Shown here one piece after another: positions 43,607-55,240 of a DNA stretch of 64,000 nucleotides (position 1 is its first letter; each line of letters begins with the position of its first letter). The stretch covers positions 32,900,218 to 32,964,217 of the forward strand of contig CM066982.1 in the NCBI GenBank assembly GCA_033977485.1. The letters run 5' to 3'. The position numbers and the translations under genes were made by a program. Below the pieces are notes generated by a model that saw only the letters and a program-made list of their open reading frames with translations, was not told where the DNA came from and ran no database searches. Source of the stretch: Hydrangea macrophylla. Lineage: Eukaryota; Streptophyta; Magnoliopsida; Cornales; Hydrangeaceae.

Positions 43607-46483
43607 TGTCACATCCCGAATTTTGGACAACTAAATATTCAATCCAGAGCATATGTCCAGACTAATATTCAATTGTCAAAACCCAAGGGTGACATCCTCA
43701 CACAGGTTAACAAATGATTATATTGAAAATAAAATTTAATACCCATTAAATAAAAGTACATGATCTTGTTTTAAATAAAACTCATAATTATTAAACCTGT
43801 ATTCCTAAACATTCATTTTCATTATAAAAGGAATTAAACTCCATTACACATATTATATCGTTTCGATTTACAAAAGAAATATTATTTTCATTCAATAAAA
43901 CCGTCTTTACGGAGTTCAACGGAAAGAAAATAAATAAGCATAAAATCTTTACATCTATTGGTCAGAGCAACTACAACGTTCCCAATACCCAATATACAAT
44001 TCTTATTACAATAATACAAATGTGGCCTACACTACTAGAAATAAAATAAAGTACTACAAAAAAATTAAGTACAACTCTAATAATAAACAACACCACGACA
44101 AACTCTTCACCCAAACAGAAGCTCCAAAGAAAATCTCCAAATACTAAACCTGTACATACATTCGACTACGTTTTATATAGAAACGCCCCGAATGCATTAC
44201 GCACCCGGGTCAATATATAAAATACTGGTATGAGTTAACAAAAAAATATGAAACGAGTCTTAGGGAACAACGGTGTCCCATAGACTGCCAAAAATACTCC
44301 AAAGAAAATTTAAACAAATCACATCATACACTATCCTCACACAGAAAATAAACAACGCTATTACATAGAATCCCTATCGGGTTAGAACAGTAGTTCTACA
44401 CACATTTCAGGACAGATGGGTAGTTTTGTTCAATGTAGTGGCAGTGGTTCCCAACCCGAATAATACCAACTGAATACTTACCCATCGGATATCTATGGTG
44501 AGCCAGACCTGCATAAAAGTTAGTTGGCCCACCATCCTGCAAAATATAAATTATCACAGTTCTAATCAAATCCATAATTACTTTCTGAATTAATGTCCGT
44601 AACAATTCAAGAGTCAGTCAAACTATCATCAAACCCATAGTTCAACAACAGTGTAAATTCATAAAATACTCGCATCAAAATCCTCAAAACATAATTCAAA
44701 ACTTAAGACACATAGTCTATGGTTATCACATTCATGCTCACACACAACAATTACAACACAAAATTATTAAAAAAAGTCGATTACTAAGCATCTACAACTT
44801 TCTACGATGCAACCACAACAAGAGGTAATTAATTATAATTTAAACTTCTAAACGCAAGAATAAAATACTACAAAGTATTTATTTTATTACACCTTATGTT
44901 CACCACCTCGGCCACCCATCCATGGTCCAGCCTACACATATATCCCATGTGTCTCATAACGTAATACTAACTCCCACTCCGGTCCCAACTCCCATGGGGT
45001 ATCACTGGGATTTAAGTATATACCGAAGGCTAGTCCTTACATTCTTGATGTCAATAAAACAATGTCTAGATGCACATGAAATAGACCAAGCCGGACATAA
45101 GGCTTAAAATAATGAAGAGACGGGTCATCCACTTAGTCACCGTCTAATCACACAAGGACGGGTCATCCACGAAGTCACTGTCTAATCACACAAGCATGGG
45201 TCATCCACAAAGTCGCTACCTAAAATCATAAGGAGTAGTGGTGAACTCTAAGGATTTTTTTAATATTCATACATCCACATTTTTCACAAAACTCAACTTT
45301 ATAAGAGATTCATATATCTCAAATCAAATTTTCGTTAAAATCATATTAACAGCTACATGTTCACAAAGATTTATAACCCTTACAAAATCACACAGTCACA
45401 ATTTCACAAAGCTCAACTATACATGAGAACTCATATATCTCTAAGCACAAACAAATTAATTCATATTAACGAACACGAAATCACACAAAAATTTGATGTA
45501 GCAAATACGCTTATTTTAACCTTCATAAAACTGCTATTATAATATGAATTTTCAGCCCAAACGGTGTAGAATTGGGAAAATCACCATTAGACAAAACTCG
45601 TGCAGAATCGCGTTTCCTACAGGCCAACGTGAACAGAATCATGAAAATAGTAATGTGTGATTTATTATGAATTTTCTACTCAGATCTGATCAGTGAAAAC
45701 CCCAAATCCAAAAATTGAATATTTGCTCAAATGTATATTCAATGCTTATCTATAAATCTCAAATCACAACTTCATTCATCATTGTAAAAAAAAAACCTAA
45801 ATCTCATAAATCCATAACCATACTAATTCAATATTCTCTCCATTTAAATTTCAATCAGACGAGATTGAAAGAAATTAACAAGTTGACTTACCAATCCAAA
45901 CGATTTCGATCAACGAAGCAAAGGACGACCATCCTCTCTCTTCCTCCCCTCTAACCCTTCTCTTCTCTTCTAGGTGATTGCTCATTTTCTCCCTCTCTTG
46001 TTCTCTTTTATTTTTGTAGTGGCTAGGGTTAAGGATATATATATATATAAGGTTTCCTAATATTCTAACTAAGTTTAATAAGTCACTAGCACTTAAATAA
46101 CAAAAATCCCGTTTTTGAGATTGTGGGCTCACAAAAGTCACCCATATGAGCCCAAGATGCACTACATTATGCTTAAAACAATAGTCCAATGGGTACCTAT
46201 GACCTAGAAACTTAATTTTAATACTAGATACACTATTTGACACATTCGCAGGCCTACAAACACTATAAAAAAATACACATCAACTCTTCGATTTCTTTAA
46301 CAAATATAAATTAATGAGACATAGCACTCAAAGTAAACAGGCTCACTAACGGTTTAATTTATGAGTCCTCCAAACATAAAATTTAAACACGTGTCTTGCC
46401 TAGACACACCTATATAATATTGTTAGCTGAAAGTAATAATTAAAATAATTATTTATACACTTAGAAATTTTAGGATTGTTACA
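43607..46483 (-). mobile_element. Solo LTR of a chromovirus-type gypsy element
   Basis: 2,877 bp. In sense it begins TGTAACAATCCTAAAATTTC at 46,483 and ends CCAAAATTCGGGATGTGACA at 43,607. It has a perfect CACTG target duplication (43,602-43,606 and 46,484-46,488). A TATATATATATA box (about 46,030-46,041) precedes a leader with CCCTAGCCACTAC and a purine-rich stretch. A tandem array lies at 45,118-45,230. No gag, pol or primer site is present, so it is the product of LTR-LTR recombination. The 122-residue minus-strand ORF near 45,875-46,243 is not supported as a gene. Confidence 0.88.
45118..45230. repeat. Tandem array in solo LTR, three units
   Basis: About 39-bp units built on GACGGGTCATCCACNNAGTCACYGTCTAATCACACAAG, with the third diverged. 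Confidence 0.88.
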
Positions 46484-46488
46484 CACTG

Positions 46489-49400
46489 CCTCGAAGCTGT
46501 AGGTGAGAGAGAAGGGGGTTTCCCCTGTGGCCGCTCGGGGAGTAGTGCGATATGCCCATAGGAGGGTTGGTAGCTCTTCGGCCCAGAGTCCCTTGGTGTC
46601 TTCTAGTCTGATTTTAAAGAACTACAGGATTGTTCAATTTGTCACTTGGGCTTGTCCGTTAGCCTGAGGGTGCTCGGGGAAAGAGTAATGATTTGTTATT
46701 CTATAGCTCGAGTAGAATTGCCTGAACACCGGAGTGTCGATTTGCCTGTCGTTGTCACTGATCAGGACCCTTGGGATGCCGAACTGACTGAGGGTGTTTC
46801 TTTCGATGAAGCTCTCCATCTTCTTCTCGGTGATGGTTGCCAAGGGGTCGGCTTTTTCCCACTTAGTAAAATAGTCCACGGCGATGACTGTGAACTTAAC
46901 TTGTCCTTTTTCCATCAGGAGGGGACTGACGATATCAATACCCCACTGAGCAAACGGCCAAGGGCTGAGGATTGGTGTCTGGAGCTCTCCGGATGGTTGA
47001 TCATAGGCGAATATCTCTGACACTTATCACATCACTTGATGTATTCTTGGGAATCCCGGGCCATCGTCGGCCAGAAATAGCCTTGCAGTAGGGCCTTTCA
47101 GGGGAGTACCCGACCTCCAACGTGGCTTCCACACACTCTTTCATTGATTTCATGCAATATTTCTTAAACCTATGTAGGGTGGATGCACCGGAGATACGAG
47201 ATAGAGAACCCCCTTTTATAAAGGATGCCATCAACGAGGTGGTATCTGACCGTCTGGTACTTTACCCGCCGGGCTTCTTCTTTTTCATCTGGTAAAGTAC
47301 CATTCGTGAAGAACATCATGATCGAATCCATCCAACTGGGCCCCAGAGTAACCGGTACAACCTCCATGCCTTCTGAGTTGACCACACTGGGCTCGGGTAA
47401 GTATTCTTTCCTTATCCCCAGTAGGTTTAACTCAGAGGACGAGGCAAGGTGGGCTAATCGATCAGCCCTCGTGTTCTCTTCCCTCGGTATCTGTGTGATA
47501 GAAAATCCCTTAGACTTTCTTGAGACTATTCAGACAAGGGTTAGGTAGGCTACCATGCTGTCTTCCCGAGCTTCATACTCCTGATTAACTTAATTGACCA
47601 CGAGCTGGGAGTCGCTATACACTTGGACTTGCTGTGCGCCCATCAAAGTAGCCAACTGCAATCCAACCAACAGGGCCTCGTACTCGACATCGTTATTGGA
47701 GGCATGGAACTCAAACCTTAATGCATACTCTAGTTGGATTCCATCGGGTGTGGTCAGGATGATTACTGCCCCACTGCCCTTTTCGTTGGAAGACCCGTCC
47801 ACATAAAGTACCCAGGTTAACGAGTTTGACTTTAGATCGGGCGGTAGATCGGATGGGTCGAGCTCTTTAACCGGATCTTCTGGATATGTGAATTCTATAA
47901 GACATCCGCCATTTCTTGCCCCTTGATTGCCATCCAGGGTTTATAAACTACTTCAAATTCTTCTAATTTTAATGCCCACTTAATGAGCCTTTCTAATGTC
48001 TCAAGCCTGCTTAAGATCCGACGAAAAGGTTAATGTGAGGACCATGATGACGTAAGCCTGGAAGTACGGGCAAAGTCTTTAAGAAAAGGTGATGAGGGTA
48101 AATGCCAGCTTCTTAATAAGGGAGTACCAACTTTCTATGCCTGGAAGTGCCCGACTGGTATAATAAACCAGGAACTATATCCCATGCTCTTCCCGGATAA
48201 GCGCTAAGCTCATTGCTGAAGGTAACACTACCAAGTAAAGGAACAATTCCTCCTTTGGTACGGGTGTTGAAAGTAGGGGGGTGACATCAGGTACTTCTTG
48301 AGCTCCTGAAATGCCTCCTCGGACTCCTCCGACCATTGAAAGGCCATGCGGAGGATTTTAAAAAATGGCAGATACCGGTTAGTAGCTCGGGAAATGAACC
48401 TGTTCAATGTGTCTACCTACCTGGCCAAACTTTGAACTTCGTTGGTTAACCTGGGTGACTGCATGTTAATAATAGTCTGAATCTTCTCAGGGTTGCCTCG
48501 ATTCCTCATCGACTTACCAAATGACCCAGAAACTTTCTGGACAAGACTCCAAATGTGCACTTGGCAGGGTTTAACCTCATTTGGAATTTTCTTAAGATGC
48601 TGAAGGCCCCAGCTAAGTGCTCGAGATGGTCAGACTAGTGTTGGCTTTTGACTAGCAGGTCATCGATGTACAACTCCATTAACTTTTTGATCAAATCGTT
48701 GAACATGTGGTTGACCAGGTGTTGATAAGTTACCCCGGCATTTTTAAGGCCAAAAGGAATCACCTTGTAGCAATACGTACCCTGGTCAGTGATGAAGAAA
48801 GTCTTCTCTTCGTCCCTAGGATACATGCTGATCTGGTTGTACCCCAAGTAGCCATCCATGAACAAAAGAAGTGAATGGCCGGTCGTGAAGTCCACAAGGA
48901 GGTCTATCCTAGGCAGCGGATAGCAATCCTTGGGGCAGGCCTTGCTCAGGTTGGTAAAATCCATATACATTCTCCACTTCCCGTTGCTTTTCTTGACTAG
49001 TATCACATTTGCCAACCAGTCAGGATAGTGGACCTCTTGGACGGACTTCGACTTTAGGAGCTTTTCAATTTCATCACGCACTACTACCTGTCTTTCAGGG
49101 GCCATGCCCTTCCTCTTCTGGTTGACTGGTCGGGAATCTGGGTTGATGTTGAGACGGTGGGACATAACCAGGGGGTCAATCCTGGGCATGTCTTCATGGG
49201 ACCAGGAGAAGATGTCCTGGTTCTGTCGCATGTACTGGATCAACTTCTACCTGAGGCCTAGTTCCAAGAGAGTTCCGATACTGACGGACCGGTCGGGGAG
49301 TTGGGGATCCAGCGCCACTTGTTCCAACTCTTCTATCGAGTCGACTCCATTCTTTATATCCCTCGGGTCCATCTCCTGAATGTTCAACATTTTTATAACT

Positions 49401-49800
49401 GCTTTTTTGCGCAAGGAGCTGACATAATAGTTCTGGGTGATTGCTTGGTCTCCACGCAAGCTCCCGGGACCCTGGGGGTTGGAAACTTGACCACTAGTCT
49501 GTATGTTGACACAACTTCCCTGGCCTTGTTGATCGTCAACCTCCCTAGGATGACATTATAGGTGGAAGGGGCTTCTATCACCATAAAGTTTGCAAGTAAG
49601 GAGACTTGCTGGGGGTAAGATCCCATGAGAATTGGGAGCTCAATCGTACTGAGCGATTGTGTGCTAGATCCATTGAACCTTACCAAGAGAGTGGCTAGTG
49701 GTCAGAGCCGATCCCTTAATATCCCAAACTGATCAAAAGCTGAGACGAACAAAATATTAGAGGAGCTGCCTGTGTCTACTAATACCCTTTAATTTTCTAT
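46489..49800 (-). pseudogene. Inner Tat pol: protease, RT, RNase H, aRNH, integrase
   Basis: Protease at about 49,790-49,400 keeps VLVDTGSSSNIL but is preceded by a stop. RT 49,243-48,635 (202 residues) is well kept: KACPKDCYPLPRIDLLVDF, LFMDGYLGYNQISMYP, VIPFGLKNAGVTYQ and an intact LYIDDLLVK. RNase H (about 48,560-48,000) is shattered. aRNH at about 47,810-47,560 has DGSSNEKGSGAVIILT and YSDSQLVVN. Integrase runs from about 47,385 with RYHLVDGILYKRGFS; its core 47,023-46,634 has WGIDIVSPL and VLISDNDRQ. The third catalytic residue is changed: HPQANGQAQVTN has Gln (codon 46,646-46,648) for Glu. The solo LTR interrupts the gene about 150 bp further on. Confidence 0.9.
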
Positions 49801-51563
49801 GGAGAGTGTCACCACCAGCGAATCATCGTGCGGACAATACAGGTCCTTTATATCGTTTGACGAGAACGTCAGCACATCGGTCGGTGGGGAGCCGATGGAT
49901 TGGACATGCCAGACATCCGATTGGGATGCCCGAGTATGCCTCTTCCTACCCAACTGTGAAACCCCTCTGCCCAAAGTTCCTCCGGAGATCATGTTGATTT
50001 GCCCAAGGGTTATGGCTGCTCAGGAGCTCTGGTCGTGACAAACTCGATGAGATGACCCTATTTAATCAGCTTTTCAATGGCAATCTTGAGCTTGAAGCAG
50101 TCCTCTGTGTCGTGACTATGGTCTTTATGATACCGGCAGCACTTTCCTGACTTCTCTTCTTTAACTTTGCCAGCTATTAGAGTTACCTCTAGGTCTTGAC
50201 GGCGGCCATAACCTCGTGAATAGGCCGAGAAAGAGGTGTGAAGGTAATCGAGGCCTGATCTTAACCACCTCTCTGCTGATCCTACTTTAGCTTCTTTCCC
50301 GAGCCCTTCTTGGGGCCCTCACATTTATGCTTGGATTTTATGGACTCATCTCCCATAAAGCTGGCGCGCTTGGACTTTAAGAACTCTTCCGTGTCAATAT
50401 ACCTCCCAACCCTCTTGGAGAGCTCAACCATGGTTATTGGTCGGTCATGGTGAAATGACGTAGCAACTTTGGTGTGCTAAACTCCTGAGCAGAAGGCTGT
50501 TGTGGATCCGGAGCCTTTGCTAATTATAACGGTCGATGTAATCTTTCAAGGATTCTTCCTTGCACTGCTTGACGGCCAGCAGTTGGGTGTCAGGCTATGA
50601 TCGGTCGAGCATTCGCTCTAACTGGCTGATGAAAATCTTGCTGAGTGCCTTAAAATCATCGACTGCTCGGGGTTTGAGAGCGTGGAACCACTGTGTAGCT
50701 GGCCCTTTAAGAGTGTTGGGAAAGGCTAGGCACAGCAGTTCATCGATGGTGGTGACCAGTGCCATCTGGGCCTTATAAGTCCGATATGATCCACCGAACT
50801 CTCTGAACTATCATAAAAATCAAGATGCGGTGGTTTGAATTTCTGTGGGATGGGGAATCCTATGACTCGAACAGTAAAGGACGACTCGGTTTCTGTATTT
50901 GTGTGATCATGGTGCGGCTTGCAGCTCAATTTTTCAATTTGCTTCTACAGGTCCTCGATCTGGGCCTTGACATCATTCTAATCGGTCTTCCGCTCCATAT
51001 CTGAGCAGTATATCGGGTCAAACGATGAGGCCTCTTCCTTGAAGTGTGTTGTCCTCAGGGATGGGACCAGCTTCAACTTTGGGTAATCGTGTGCCTAAGA
51101 TCTCTACAGCTTCTGGCCGGGGGGTCTTTGGCCGAATCCCGGGCTGTTTGTCCTTGCCCCTCCCTTCTGGTAGTGCATCTGCTGTTGATGATCTCTCTAG
51201 CGTCCCCCGCCCGGTGCGGGTTGATCAAAGGATGTTGCCGGTTCGGTCAAGAGCCTGGTTATGCTCATCGTTCCTGAACTGCCCCAAAGCCGGTAGGGAT
51301 ATAGGTTCAGTATGGACACGCCTTCGGACCCATACAGGCTCCCGGTCGGGCGTGCCTTTCACGGGCTGATCCTCGATTTGAGGGAGCTTTTTCTGTCGGG
51401 CCATCAACACTTTGATCTGCTGCTGAGTTTGTCGCTGGCCTTGTAGGAGTTGCGCAAGAGCTGCGGTAATCTGCTCGAAGGTCATGGAAGCAACCGATTG
51501 CCCAGCCTGCGAATCCGCCTGACCTGTTAGAGTAGCAGTCTTCTTACCCTTCTTTGGTGGCAT
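49801..51563 (-). pseudogene. Inner Tat gag
   Basis: Starts MPPKKGKKTATLTGQADSQA at 51,563; the first 112 residues are open and include a Gln-rich helix (LLQGQRQTQQQIKVLMARQK). The capsid part follows across frameshifts, with FPIPQKFKPPHLDFYDSSES around 50,850, ALKPRAVDDFKALS-type words near 50,670 and RSGSTTAFCSGV near 50,500. A degenerate knuckle region (CRYHKDHSHDTEDCFKLK) lies at about 50,140-50,090 and keeps both Cys. Translation would have begun just inside the primer site. Broken by several stops. Confidence 0.82.
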
Positions 51564-51605
51564 GTTGATCAGTCAAAGATTTATTTTTCTGAGAGAGTTT
51601 GTGGA

Positions 51606-51623
51606 TTCCCACAGATGGCGCCA
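51606..51623 (-). promoter_or_regulatory. Primer binding site of inner Tat element
   Basis: TGGCGCCATCTGTGGGAA in sense, 6 bp inside the 5' LTR. It follows the Tat-lineage pattern TGGCGCCGTCTGTGGGA; the tRNA was not established. Confidence 0.8.
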
Positions 51624-51629
51624 AACTAA

Positions 51630-51667
51630 TGATGCCAAGATTTGGGTAAGAGCTAGAAGAGTAGTTT

Positions 51668-51720
<53 letters not shown>

Positions 51721-52328
51721 ACGAGAGAGAAAAAGAGAGAAAGGAGAAGTTTGTATATGGTTTGGCCCCGTTAACTAGGTGACCTATGTCCACGTGTGCA
51801 TCGGAGAGCGTTTACTAACAAATCATCGGCGGCCTTTGGTGAACCGACAAAGAGGGCGGTACTACCAGAAAACCGATCGGGTATATGCATATGAGTGATC
51901 TATATTGCTATTCCCATGAGACAAGAACGCCCATCCCCCTTAATGGGGGTGAGTGGTCTCTTTTATAGATGCAAGAGACCACTCGTACAAGGTAACTAGC
52001 TGATTTAGGAAGCCTAATATGATTACAAGTGATTAGCATAAATCATGGAATTTCCTATATGGTTTAGGAAACAGCTTGCAATTTCCATTAGTCTTCTGAC
52101 CGAGTTAGGAAACTGCCTGGAACCTTGTAGAGCAAGCCACAAGGTAGGCCCGGGCCATGCCTACTGTGGGGCGAGTCTGCTTCGTAAGCCTAAGTTGTGG
52201 GCCCAGACCTAGCGGTCATAGGCCGGGCAGCCCAAGATGGTTGAACAGCAAGCGCCCCCTTCAGATGATGTGGCATTTCCTTGCTAAAGTGGCGTTAAGA
52301 CCTTGACCTGATATTTCTGTACATATCA
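51630..52328 (-). mobile_element. 5' LTR of inner Tat element
   Basis: 699 bp. In sense it starts TGATATGTACAGAAATATCA at 52,328 and ends CCAAATCTTGGCATCA at 51,630. A TATA box TATAAAAGAGACC lies at about 51,970-51,958. A GA-rich microsatellite lies at 51,669-51,742. It lacks the 283-bp accD-containing segment of the 3' LTR. Confidence 0.9.
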
Positions 52329-54370
52329 GAACCTATAGGAATCAGGGTGGAATACCTACCCGAGGCCAGTGTGTCCATTCTGGAAGGCATGGAGATAGAC
52401 TCGGTCGATATAGGCCCCAATTGGATGAACCCAGTAGTAACGTTCCTCACAAGTGAAAACCTTTCGACTGACAAAATCGAAGCATGGCGGGTCAAATACC
52501 AAGTAGCAAGGTACCACCTTGCCGACGGTGTGCTCTACAAGAGAGGGTTTACTATTCCTTACCTTCGATGCATTCACCTGATTCAAGTTAAGAGCATTCT
52601 ATAAGAAATTCATGAAGGCGTATGCGGGAGCCATGTTGGAAGTTAGGCCTTATCTAGAAGGGCCCTGTTGCAAGGTTACTATTGGCCCACCATGGCCTGG
52701 GACTTGCAAGACTATGTGAGGTTAAATGACAAGTGCCAAAGATTTGCAAGTATGATCAACCGTCTGGCAGAAGAACAAACACCACTCCTTATGGCAAAGG
52801 GTTAGGTCAAATTCTATGTTATAGCAGTTAACTACTTCACCAAGTAGGCAGAGGCTGAGCTACTTACCACCATCACCGAGAAGAAGATGGAAAGTTTTAT
52901 GGAAAGGAATATCCTCAGCAGGTTCGGCCTGCTCCGAGTATTGGTTAGTGATAATGGAAGACAACTCGATACACTGGTGTTCAGACAATTCTGCTCGGGT
53001 TATGGGATATCAAATCAATACTCTTCTCCCAACAGCCCAAGCTAATGGGAAAGCTAAAGTAACCAACTAAACAATTTTGCAGTCCATAAAAACCAGGCTT
53101 GAAAAAGCCAAGGGGCTTTGGGTGGAAGAACTTCCAAGTCTACTATGGGCATACCGCACTACTCCCCCGAACCAACACGGGTGAGACTTCGTACTCACTC
53201 ATGTATGGTTTTGAGGTGGTAGTCCTTACCGAGCTGGAAGTACTGACCTACCGAGTGGCAAGCTACAGTGATCAAGGAAACGAAGAGGCCCTCGGAGGTG
53301 AGCTCAACCTAGTCAAAGAAAAAAGGGACTGAGTGTATCTTAGAATGGCATCCTACAAACAAAGAGTCTCGTAGTGCTTCAACAAAAGGGTAAAGCATCA
53401 CAACTTCTAGGTGGGAGACCTTGTGCTCAAGGAAGTCAACCAGTCTACTAAGGATCCTAGCCACGGGAAGTTAGGGCAAAATTGGGAAGGACCATACAGG
53501 GTCACTCATGTCAACTGACTGGGAACCTATTGGTTATAAACACTGGAAGGACAGGATCTACTAAACCCTTGGAATGTGGAACATCTACAGAAATACTATC
53601 AGTAAATCAAAATTAGGACTTGTTAGGAATTATATTATTCCTTAAATAAGTTGTAGCTCTTTTCGAGCAATTACAGCAGTTTCCAAATTTTATAAAGATT
53701 CATTTTACAAATTGTGTTCCCTATCAGATGCTTAAGGAAAAACCTTGGTATCTCCCCGAGGCATTCAAGACCACCATACTACGGATGGAAGAAGACCTTG
53801 GCACCATCCAAGGTGCTAACTCTACTTAGGTCCATAACTTACAATGGGGACAGTGGAGTAAAAAGACCCTAGAACTTCACCATTTAGGTCAGTTTCCTAT
53901 AGTAAGGACCCCCATGACACATGCTTTACCAAATGCTTGGGGGCCAGAAGGGAGTAGTATACTAATAGAAAATCACATCGAGCATTCACTAGTCTGAGTG
54001 TTAACTAAGTGTAAATTCTTAAATAGCCCTGAGCACCTACAATGCCTAGACTTCACATCAGATAGTTACAAGGGCCAGGAATAACCAAGTATAAACCTTT
54101 GAGTTATTTCCAGCACACTTACTATCCTGAGCGGGTATATACAGGACTCAAGAACTCCCCAGGAATAAGCCTTGAGGCACCTTCGAAACCTTATAAATAT
54201 CCTGACTGGGATCTACAGATCAGGAACATTCTGTGTAAATAAGCTGACAAGCGGGGGTATTTGTAAAATACAACCGCGTTAAAAGAAGAAAATACACTGA
54301 TTTAGTCAACAATTCCCTTGTATATCTGCAATTTGAATTACAATGCCAGTTTTTACACAATATGATTAAT
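52329..54370 (+). mobile_element. Outer Tat-type gypsy element, right part
   Basis: Resumes after the GAACC duplication with the aRNH-integrase linker, then integrase to about 53,605 and a non-coding 3' region sharing CTTAGGTCCATAAC with the inner element. No 3' LTR is seen before the Athila-like LTR begins at about 54.37 kb, so the right end is lost. Confidence 0.8.
52334..53605 (+). pseudogene. Outer Tat integrase
   Basis: An opening frame of 85 residues (52,347-52,604) holds the linker and the start of the zinc-binding domain (KYQVARYHLADGVLYKRGFT). After stops come YYWPTMAWDLQDYV, VKFYVIAVNYFTK then a stop where Trp is expected, LLTTITEKKMESFMERNIL and VLVSDNGRQLDTLVF. The third catalytic position lies in AQANGKAKVTN, with Lys instead of Glu. 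The C-terminal part has [12 protein letters not shown] (about 53,130) and QHLQKYYQ near 53,590. It is homologous throughout to the inner element's integrase. Confidence 0.85.
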
Positions 54371-54497
54371 CTATGATAAGTGGTATTGTTTTAGTGGTTA
54401 TTTGTGTAGATTACTGTTGCTGTGTGAGGAACTGAATGAGCAAGATAAAAGGAAGTGCTTGGTTTTAATGAAGATAATTCAAGCATGAGAAGGAAGT

Positions 54498-54610
54498 TTC
54501 GAGCAATCGAGGAGGTCTCGAGCGATCGAGGTTTCGATCGATCGAATTAGGTTCAAGCGCTCGAAGATCCCAGAAGTTCAATCTATCGAGGGATGTTCGA
54601 TCGATCGAAC
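54498..54610. repeat. Cluster of six TCGATCGATCGAA-type palindromes
   Basis: TTCGAGCAATCGAGG, CTCGAGCGATCGAGG, TTCGATCGATCGAA, TTCAAGCGCTCGAAG, TTCAATCTATCGAGG and TTCGATCGATCGAA, with spacers of 2-12 bp. It ends about 10 bp before the TATA-like site. Confidence 0.92.
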
Positions 54611-55101
54611 ATGGCTCTTATCAAAAATTACGCGCACACAGTAGAAACGGAATTTTTAACCCTAGCCTTAGGTTTATGTACATATATGCGTTACATTTAC
54701 GTCCCAGACTACTGCCACTTCACTTTTTATCAGTTTTACATAGGGAGACGAGAGTTTGTTCTTGTTTTTGTAGGTTTTATCAAGGATTTCTATTGTTTTT
54801 GGTTGGATTCTATTAAGTTTAATATAAGTTCGTCATTCCAGGTTACTTCTTATCATTTTGTTTATAGTCTACTTGCTGTTTTTTGTAGGATAATCTGCTA
54901 GAATCGTAGTATTGCATGTTAGATAGGGTTAAATCATTAGTTTTCATAGATTTTATATTTAAATCGCAAACAAACAAAACTTTAATGAATATTTAAGTTA
55001 AAAACAAATCTAAGACACTCCAGACTATGTCTGAGTAGTCCCCAGGTTGGGACTACTAAGATCACGATTAAGCTTCTGCCATGCAGCAGAATAATTCCTG
55101 T

Positions 55102-55240
55102 GTTCGATCGATCGAAGTTAGTTCAATCGATCGGACCAGAGACACTGTCAATCGATCGAAGACATTTCGATCGATCAAGAGATGAAGATATTCGATCGAT
55201 CGAAATATTCGATCGATCGAAAGCGCTTCGATCGATCGAA
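55102..55240. repeat. Cluster of seven TCGATCGATCGAA-type palindromes
   Basis: Seven copies or near copies of TTCGATCGATCGAA (variants CAATCGATCGG and CGATCGATCAAG) in about 140 bp. Two neighbouring perfect copies lie at about 55,189-55,222. It is in the downstream, transcribed half of the LTR. Confidence 0.92.

Larger units (their letters stand above)
38660..52328 (-). mobile_element. Inner Tat-type gypsy element, complete structure
   Basis: 13,669 bp including a 2,877-bp solo LTR. 5' LTR 51,630-52,328, primer site 51,606-51,623, gag, pol, antisense gene, polypurine tract and 3' LTR 38,660-39,553. It is flanked by a perfect GAACC target duplication. By eye about one base in ten differs between the LTRs, so the insertion is old. 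Two indels distinguish the LTRs: a 283-bp segment only in the 3' LTR and about 48 bp only in the 5' LTR near 52,160. Confidence 0.92.

Noticed and set aside
45875..46243. 122-residue minus-strand ORF
   Set aside because: It lies across the TATA region and leader of the solo LTR and has no recognisable domain.
43607..46483. Interpretation as a DNA transposon because of TGT...ACA ends
   Set aside because: The 5-bp duplication, TG...CA ends, internal TATA/leader layout and lack of inverted arms fit a solo LTR better.
46646..47020. 124-residue plus-strand ORF
   Set aside because: Exact shadow of the integrase core on the other strand, which shows clear catalytic motifs.
54593..54901. 102-residue aromatic-rich ORF in the Athila-like LTR
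   Set aside because: Starts inside a palindrome and spans the LTR promoter region; probably chance.
54498..55240. Bacterial GATC or replication-origin interpretation of the CGATCGATCG clusters
   Set aside because: The context is a eukaryotic LTR with tRNA-Asp primer site and Athila-type gag-pol.
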